64,000 nt of DNA, from the NCBI GenBank assembly GCA_026120185.1, contig JANUWF010002200.1, positions 2,912,001-2,976,000 of the forward strand. Direction: 5' to 3'. The notes beneath the pieces are model-generated. The model saw only the letters and a program-made list of their open reading frames with translations, did no database searches and was not told the DNA's origin. Positions 58,101 through 64,000 of this stretch are shown here, piece after piece. This DNA comes from Voacanga thouarsii (Eukaryota; Streptophyta; Magnoliopsida; Gentianales; Apocynaceae). The stretch's first letter is position 1; every line of letters begins with the position of its first letter. The position numbers were made by a program, and so were the translations under genes.

Positions 58101-59393
58101 AGGCATCCCCCAACACATCTCTTTCTGTAAGCTTGGGCTGAGTGAATTTCAGCGCATAATCGCTGTCGCACATACTCAGCCCAATTCAAGGTCCCAATGC
58201 TTGCCGCATCATGCAAATAACGGACAACCTCCTTATTCAGTTGGGCTCGTCCCTTAGGAGCGAGGAATGTGGAGACCGCAAGTACGACAAACTTTATCCT
58301 AAAGTCGTCCCCGGCCTCCATGACAATAAACTCAGCCAGCAGCATTGTGCAGTTATTTGGCAGCTCTACAATGATGTCCCCTCGGCTGTCATCAGATGTA
58401 GCAAGCCCCGGAACGGTGCCATTGCCCGGAATACCTAGGCAGGCTTGTACATCCCTGGCTGTAATGACTAGTCGGCGTCCCCCTTCCAATTCAATCGCGA
58501 ACGCATTTGGATTGAAGTGGTCAATCAGCCAGAAGCACAAGTCGTACCGGGTCTTGCTACAATTCAGCCGCAGCAGGCCCCCAAAGCCAATCTCCTCGAC
58601 AGCTTGGCGCTTGGCATCTGTCATGTTTGCCACCAAGGCTTTCAGCATTGTCGCCGAGCATCGGATCGTGGCCTGCTGTTGTAAAAATAATAGCAATTGA
58701 TTGTTATGATTCGGAAGCATTAATAATGCGATAATGTCTAGCAAAAATAATTATCGTGCCAATCTCAAGTCACACAAAAACATGCATCTTACCTGGTGTG
58801 CGGTAGGTCTCCGCTGAGTACTGGAACTAGCTGTAACTTCCTTGTACTATCGGAAGGCCGCTTTCCGCCTCTCCTCCCACTCCCGTCTCTATCCAGTCCC
58901 TATACCCTGCCAGATAGCTCTGGCTTCTATGCGAGCCTGACGATTTAAATCCTCTCTTTAGTAACCACAAAGGCACTAAATAGCATTGAAAACTAATAAT
59001 AGTATTGTCAGCAAAGCATAAGAAAGATAAGCACAGCGTGGAGATAGCCAAATTCTTACCCGTGCACGCCAAGTTCTGCCACCCTGGCTGCTAGATGCTT
59101 GGCTCCTTTCCATATAGTCTCTCCTGAAATGTCAAATGTCCTCGTAAGGCATTCTCAAAAAAGGACCTGAATTTTTATTGCAAATACAACTCACAGAAAG
59201 ATAAATAAATGTTTCAAGTCCCTCAGATATCTACTTACAAAAACATAACATATGCCCCCGGTGGCCTCCTGGGCAAGACATGCGGCTCTTCGACTGTCTG
59301 GCCGCTCCCCGATGGTCCAGCTTCTTGAGCACTTGTTGACGGTGCCAACCGCCAAGAAGCTTGGTGTGATTCAGTTTTTCTTCTCTTTGTCAT
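55175..59393 (-). pseudogene. 14-exon gene with C-terminal Ulp1-protease-like domain
   Basis: Minus-strand exons with GT..AG borders and matching phases: 59239-59393 (start MTKRRKTESHQAS), 59060-59123, 58793-58936, 58088-58675, 57826-57965, 57607-57711, 56641-57539, 56441-56525, 56273-56356, 56054-56167, 55799-55930, 55558-55667, 55379-55451, 55175-55279 (stop). About 930 codons. Exon 4 has the N-terminal domain common in plant Ulp1-like proteins (VEEIGFGGLLRLNCSKTRYD, LVITARDVQACLGIPGNG). Exon 7 holds an acidic run (57,160-57,235) and proline-rich linkers. Exons 8-13 form the Ulp1 fold: ALTRGDLACL, WVDMLN, then IPFEVNTTWFVISIDV and ILDPTP, and ECDTGIMAIQFLERWWG. The catalytic His and Cys positions are Thr in my alignment. 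Lesions: two TAG in exon 3 and a one-base loss in exon 5. Similar to the ULP-like genes of KAONASHI-type MULEs. Confidence 0.8.
57160..57235 (-). repeat. Acidic codon repeat in exon 7 of the Ulp1-like gene
   Basis: GAG/GAA and GAT/GAC codons give a run of about 25 Glu and Asp residues with one Ala. Such tracts are common in nuclear and chromatin proteins and may bind basic partners. Confidence 0.85.
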
Positions 59394-60140
59394 GATGCTG
59401 CATCACAGACATAAAAAAAAAATGAAACAGGGGTTAGTGGGGATCGAGAAATCATATGGCGCATGCGGAGCACAGACTTTGAGTCTATACTTCTTGATCT
59501 TCTAATGCGACAAAAACTATTTTCAATTTTTTTAACATATACTGGAAATGGTGAGTAATGTAAACCTTGCATTTCTTAGACTAGAAATTCTCACATGCGC
59601 ACCCTGGCACTAGCCCTAAGTCAATGTACACTAGTTACTGCATGAACACACAACATAAACACATGAACAAAATACATAACAACATGAACATATTCCCAGA
59701 TTTATCGTAGAAACCTGTACTTGTTACTACATATACCTTGGTGACAAATATATGAATATGTTCAAAAAAACATGAATACTTTAGACAACCACATAGCAAA
59801 GCATGCTTTGCTCAATATGTACTAGTTGCTACATGGAAGTTTGAGACAAACAAACAAATGAACAAATCATGCACTATGTTAGCATGAACCTGCATCTCTT
59901 TGCCATCAATGACACTGGCACACAAACACATGAATTCCGAAACATAACTACATGAACACCTTACAAAACCACATTATTCACTACTTACTATAGGAACAAG
60001 TCACACAAACACATGAACACAGGATATAAACACATGAACAACTTATGCTACCATTCATACTAGACACAGGAACACATGAACAACTGACACAATTACATCA
60101 ACATCATACACAACCACATGAACACATGCACCTGCCATGT
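59394..60140 (+). repeat. Right-arm array of the 21-bp-phased motif
   Basis: CATGAAC and CATAAAC copies from 59,641 (for example 59,662 and 59,683, 21 bp apart) to about 60,130, upstream of the Ulp1-like gene. They have the same orientation as the main array. Confidence 0.7.
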
Positions 60141-60770
60141 ATTTTCCTATATATAACATATGAATAACGGAAGAAGATTGTAAAGAAAAAAACCTAACTG
60201 AAGGACCCTGCTGCATAATCAGTGATAAAATATATCAGAAAGTACCAATGACATAAATTGTGCTGAACACGGTGTGAATAGTGCTGAGGGGAAAAGGAAA
60301 AGAAAAGTTTAAAAAAGAACCTATATAGATATACGTTTAAGTTTGAGATAAACACAAAAGCTGAGCGAGGCGGGATTACCTTTTAGTATGTGTTATACAT
60401 TTTCTTGGATCAAAATTTCATTAGCCTATCATAGTTAATTGTACAACATTGGAGAAGACAGCTGAACACAAACACCCTCAAATTGTTGCAGATTATAGAA
60501 ACAACGTAGAACATTGCAGAGCACAACACAACACAATCATATTCCCTTTTTTCTCCTGTCTGTCGTTATTGAGGGTACACCTTAAAGGAGATCAATTACA
60601 CTGTCTGATTAAGTTCCGAATGATAAAAGAATACAACGTGAAAAGGGGGCAAAAATCATGTCAATGTACATCCTTTTATCCAAAAATTATCAACCCCATG
60701 GGCATCTTGTTGGCATTGTTGGCAATGTTCAAGGCATGCTACCGATGGTGTATCAAGAACCACAATGCAT
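60141..60770. other. Noncoding DNA
   Basis: No gene recognised; a 109-codon plus-strand ORF at 60,449-60,778 lacks family features and is probably chance. Confidence 0.4.
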
Positions 60771-60779
60771 GGCAATAGC

Positions 60780-60970
60780 CATATAGGCACATGAACTACA
60801 TTCTTACACAAACACATGAACTGCATACACCACATGCATAATTGACACTTTATACGACGAAGATACAAGCATCAAATGAATTTGTATTGGTTACTATAAT
60901 AACAAACTACACAAACACATACAAACGTGACACAAATAGATGAACACCTTATACAACTATATTAACACTT
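60780..60970 (+). repeat. Last motif copies at the right
   Basis: CATGAACTACATT, CATGAACTGCATA and GATGAACACC mark the right-most copies of the phased motif, giving a minimum right limit for the Mutator-like element. Confidence 0.5.
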
Positions 60971-61024
60971 CTGCACAGACTAACTATATATTATAGAATG
61001 TACAAAAAAGACCACCACCTAGGT

Positions 61025-61132
61025 CTACTGGGAGCCACCACCCAGGCTCACTGGCTTATAGATTATAGCAGTCGCCTGGAGATCAACTATTGCCTCTGCC
61101 TTTTTTCTCCCAACGATTCCACACCACTGTAC
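61025..61132 (-). other. Possible terminal exon of an unidentified gene
   Basis: A splice acceptor (TTTCCAG) opens a 35-codon frame, VQWCGIVGRKKAEAIVDLQA and onward, ending in TAG at 61025. Composition is balanced and GC is higher than around it. I do not recognise the protein. It could belong to a host gene that also includes the exon-like segments further right. Confidence 0.3.
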
Positions 61133-61856
61133 CTGGAAACATAGAAGTCAGGAAATGCAAAAAATAAAATTTACCGGCATCAAGAACTGCACGGTCTCGG
61201 TTGAAATATCTCGTTTTGTATGATCTCGATTACAATGTTAATATGATCTCGCTATATCTTATAAAAAAATTTTACAGGTTGGTTTTCTTGGAATATTAAT
61301 TGCTCATGACTACAAATGACAATGATAAAATGAAACAAGAAAAAATCAACTGGAAGACAACAAGGAGGGAGAAAAAGAATGATAACCAATGCGAGCCTAT
61401 TCTCTTCGACCTGTCCAATACTTCAAGGGGAAAGGGATGTACAATGATCCCAGAACATACCAACTAGTAAAGGATGTTTGTAAGCAACTTAATTGCCACC
61501 TCGATGTTAAACACATTCAATATACACATACATGGGCAATTTAGAATTAGAATAAACTCAACAGCAGTTTTACTTTAACAATTTTGACAATATTATCACG
61601 AACTTTGAACGCAAAATATCATATTTTCTTCAGCTCACATACTTAAAGCATAGAGAAATTGCCAAAGAATAACCCAGCTTCCAAAACCAATAAGCTAAAC
61701 CACCCACTGCCTTTCGAAAAATGCCGCCATCTACTTAAAACAAATGTTTTCCAATCTACTTGCCACAAAATTAAAATTCTTAACCCTATACAATCACTCA
61801 ATACCAAACATTCACAAACCACTTTTGCTGTAGAAAAAAACAGGGTCCAGAATACT
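61133..61856. other. Noncoding DNA
   Basis: No gene or repeat recognised. Confidence 0.4.
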
Positions 61857-63172
61857 GTGCATCATACCTGGGTTTCTGCATGGTTAACCATCGTCGCAAA
61901 GCGCGGAAAGGTTCCCCAATCATACTTAGCGCATATACTAATATTTACTATATTCTTTTGCATCTGCATCACTAAAATTACCGCGTACAACTAGCACATC
62001 TTTGTTAAACAATGAAAATACCTCTTTTTTCTACCTAATAAAAACACTTGCTGGGATTATAAAAAGACAAGCCCATTCGACACCTAATACAACAGAAATG
62101 TTGTGCATCATACGTGGGCTTCTGATGGTAAACCATCGTCGCAAAGCACCGAAAGGCTCCCCAATCATGCTTATGTTGACGCCCCATATACTTAGCACAT
62201 ATACTCATGCATACAACAGGAATAAAGACAAATGCATCGCTAACATTGCCGCGTGCAACATGTACATCTTTGCTTAAAAAAATCAAACAAAATACCTCTT
62301 TTTTCTGCCTAATAAAAACACTTGCTGGGATTATAAAAAGACAAGCTCATTCGACACCTAATACAGCAGGAATGCTGTGCATCATACGTGGGCTTCTGAT
62401 GGTAAACCATCGTCGCAAAGCACCGAAAGGCTCCCCAATCATGCTTATGTTGACGCCCCATATACTTAGCACATACACTCATGCATACAACATTCATGAA
62501 CACAAATGCATCGCTAAAATTACCGCGTGCAACTTGCACATCTTTGCTTAAAAAAATCAGACAAAATACCTTCTTTTTTTTCCTAATAAAAACACTTGCT
62601 GGGATTATAAAAAGACAAGCCCATTCGACACCTAATACAACAGGAATGCTGTGCATCATACGTGGGCTTCTGATGGTAAACCATCGTCGCAAAGCACCGA
62701 AAGGCTCCCCAATCATGCTTATGTTGACGCCCCATATACTTAGCACATACACTCATGCATACAACAGGTATAAATACAAATGCATCGCTAACATTACCGC
62801 GTGCAACTTGCACATCTTTGCTTAAAAAAATCAAACAAAATACCTCTTTTTTCTGCCTAATAAAAACACTTGCTGGGATTATAAAAAGACAAGCTCATTC
62901 GACACCTAATACAACAGGAATGCTGTGTATCATACGTGGGCTTCTGATGGTAAACCATCGTCGCAAAGCACCGAAAGGCTCCCCAATCATGCTTATGTTG
63001 ACGCCCCATATACTTAGCACATATACTCATGCATACAACATTCATGAACACAAATGCATCGCTAAAATTACCGCGTGCAACTTGCACATCTTTGCTTAAA
63101 AAAATCAGACAAAATACCTCTTTTTTTTTTTCCTAATAAAAACACTTGCTGGGATTATAAAAAGACAAACTT
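61857..63172. repeat. 274-bp tandem repeat with ABAB order
   Basis: Four full units start at 62,034, 62,308, 62,582 and 62,856 (marker CCTAATAAAAACACTTGCTG). A partial fifth starts at 63,132, and a degenerate piece precedes the array from about 61,857. Units 1 and 3 share AGCCCATT and ACAGG(A/T)ATAAA. Units 2 and 4 share AGCTCATT and CATTCATGAACAC. Part of each unit (GTGCATCATACGTGGGCTTC) resembles the end of the exon-like segment at 63,189-63,356. Confidence 0.95.
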
Positions 63173-63188
63173 TCATGAAGCAATTTAC

Positions 63189-63356
63189 CTGTAATTAAAA
63201 GCACATTTAAGTTATTGTGCATTATGCGTGGGCTTTCAGAAGCCTTTGAGCCATAGAAGTAGTCATGGATGTTTTCCACGCAAAACAAATGCCCAATAGT
63301 AGTTTCTCTGTCCAGTAATAATCTCACTCCCAAGTAAAGAGAAAAGTTCAATAATC
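63189..63356 (-). other. Possible exon of an unidentified gene
   Basis: Bounded by an AG acceptor and an ACAG|GTAAAT donor. One frame is open throughout: LLNFSLYLGVRLLLDRETTI, then HDYFYGSKASESPRIMHN. No family recognised. The end of this segment appears in decayed form in each 274-bp repeat unit, so the repeat may have grown from this exon-intron border. Confidence 0.3.
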
Positions 63357-63372
63357 CTTAACAAAAAAAGAG

Positions 63373-63820
63373 ATGTTAATGCATCCAATGAATACACAAA
63401 CACTGAAAAAGACACAGCACAGGACAAGCACAAAGTTGTTTAGAATGTAGCTGCATTATTAAGATGCATTCTCCATGACAGTGAGGGATTAAATAGGTTC
63501 AAAAGAGATGGATTTCTTAAGAAGAGACACGGATTTAAGAGATTCATTAATATCTAAAAGTTGATAAGCAAAGTACATGAACATATTTAAACATGGCAAA
63601 ATAATGCTTTAAGAAAGCATGTATAAAACGGACGAACTTACAACTATCTATGAGTTGATAGACTGCTGTAAAGGAAAATTTTATGGAGTTAGTTCGAAAG
63701 TCATTCACACACTACGCAGGACAGGTTAAAAAAAGGAAATATTACACATTGTGATATTGTGGCCATGAATTTTTTAAAAACCACTTGCGGAACATGTTTT
63801 TTCGGCTAACAAGAACTCAC
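63373..63820. other. Intron-like or intergenic DNA
   Basis: AT-rich, no gene or repeat seen. Confidence 0.4.
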
Positions 63821-63886
63821 CTTGTTTTTTAAAGTTTTTGGATTCAATGCTTCCCAAGGTTTATCGTCCCCTCTAGTTAAGATCAC
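63821..63886 (-). other. Possible small exon
   Basis: TTGTTGTAG acceptor, 66-base open segment VILTRGDDKPWEALNPKTLK and NK, then AAG|GTGAGT donor. Strong splice borders but no recognised family, and its end phase does not join directly to the segment at 63,189-63,356. Confidence 0.3.
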
Positions 63887-64000
63887 CTACAACAAAGGGT
63901 TACAATATTCCACGGTGAAACAAAGCATCTAACTCAGCTAAGTAGAAACAAAAATGAAAATATAACCACTGTTCCATTTCTATATGGTTACTCTAGGCTA

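Larger units (their letters stand above)
45440..61000. mobile_element. Large composite Mutator-like element (FAR1-type transposase plus Ulp1-like gene)
   Basis: I group 45.4-61 kb as one element because its noncoding parts share one unusual sequence class. A CATGAAC core recurs at 21-bp spacing. It reads GTTCATG on the plus strand left of about 50.8 kb and CATGAAC right of about 51.6 kb. The left gene is a FAR1-type MULE transposase, the right gene a Ulp1-like protein. Such pairing is known from plant MULEs (KAONASHI/KI elements in Arabidopsis and rice, CUMULE in melon). Ends are not defined: I find no long terminal inverted repeats or target duplication, and both limits are approximate. Elements without long TIRs are known among plant MULEs (VANDAL). 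Confidence 0.55.

Noticed and set aside
62002..63099. Serial 114-codon plus-strand ORFs and minus-strand partners
   Set aside because: They repeat because the DNA is a 274-bp tandem array; frames run through the whole unit without any recognised domain.

Overview
The window is plant nuclear DNA, almost certainly from a eudicot. It is AT-rich, its genes contain introns with GT..AG borders, and most of it is plant-type mobile DNA: Ty1/copia and Athila-type Ty3/gypsy retrotransposons, MITEs, a tRNA-derived SINE and a Mutator-like element with a FAR1-type transposase. I see no bacterial, organellar, rRNA or free-standing tRNA gene. I could not identify the species.

Layout. 1-18457 is a nest of retrotransposons. 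An old copia element (Copia-2) is split by Copia-1 (pol end plus 3' LTR, 1-3141) and by an Athila-type gypsy element on the minus strand (4488-15061, recognisable 5-bp target duplication). The Athila element carries a solo LTR of the Copia-1 family (8333-10245, duplication ATTTT). 20120-21526 is the one clearly intact host gene, an intronless membrane-anchored SAM-dependent methyltransferase. 22965-28333 is a complete copia insertion (Copia-3) with two nearly identical LTRs and a perfect TTATC duplication. About 1.7 kb of its gag-to-integrase region is replaced by a whole, intron-containing, antisense RWP-RK (RKD) transcription-factor gene. 28334-33760 is host DNA with a SINE, pieces of a RAD5-like SNF2 gene, a fold-back element in one of its introns and a long-TIR MITE. 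33762-44309 holds two decayed copia elements (Copia-4, Copia-5) fused inside their LTRs.

About 45.4-61 kb is best read as one large Mutator-like element. On its left is a multi-exon FAR1-type transposase gene on the plus strand. On its right is a 14-exon minus-strand gene ending in a Ulp1-protease-like domain. Between them are two short ORFs sharing a motif. Its noncoding parts are filled with a CATGAAC motif that recurs every 21 bp and changes orientation near 51 kb. The transposase and the Ulp1-like gene both carry a few nonsense or frameshift lesions and altered catalytic residues, so this copy looks recently disabled. 61.0-64 kb holds possible host exons on the minus strand and a 274-bp tandem repeat arranged ABAB.

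The two most unusual systems are the retrotransposon that carries an RKD regulator and the composite FAR1/Ulp1 Mutator-like element with its 21-bp-phased motif arrays. Decay throughout fits loss of methylated cytosines: many stop codons stand where a single C-to-T or G-to-A change would restore an expected residue.
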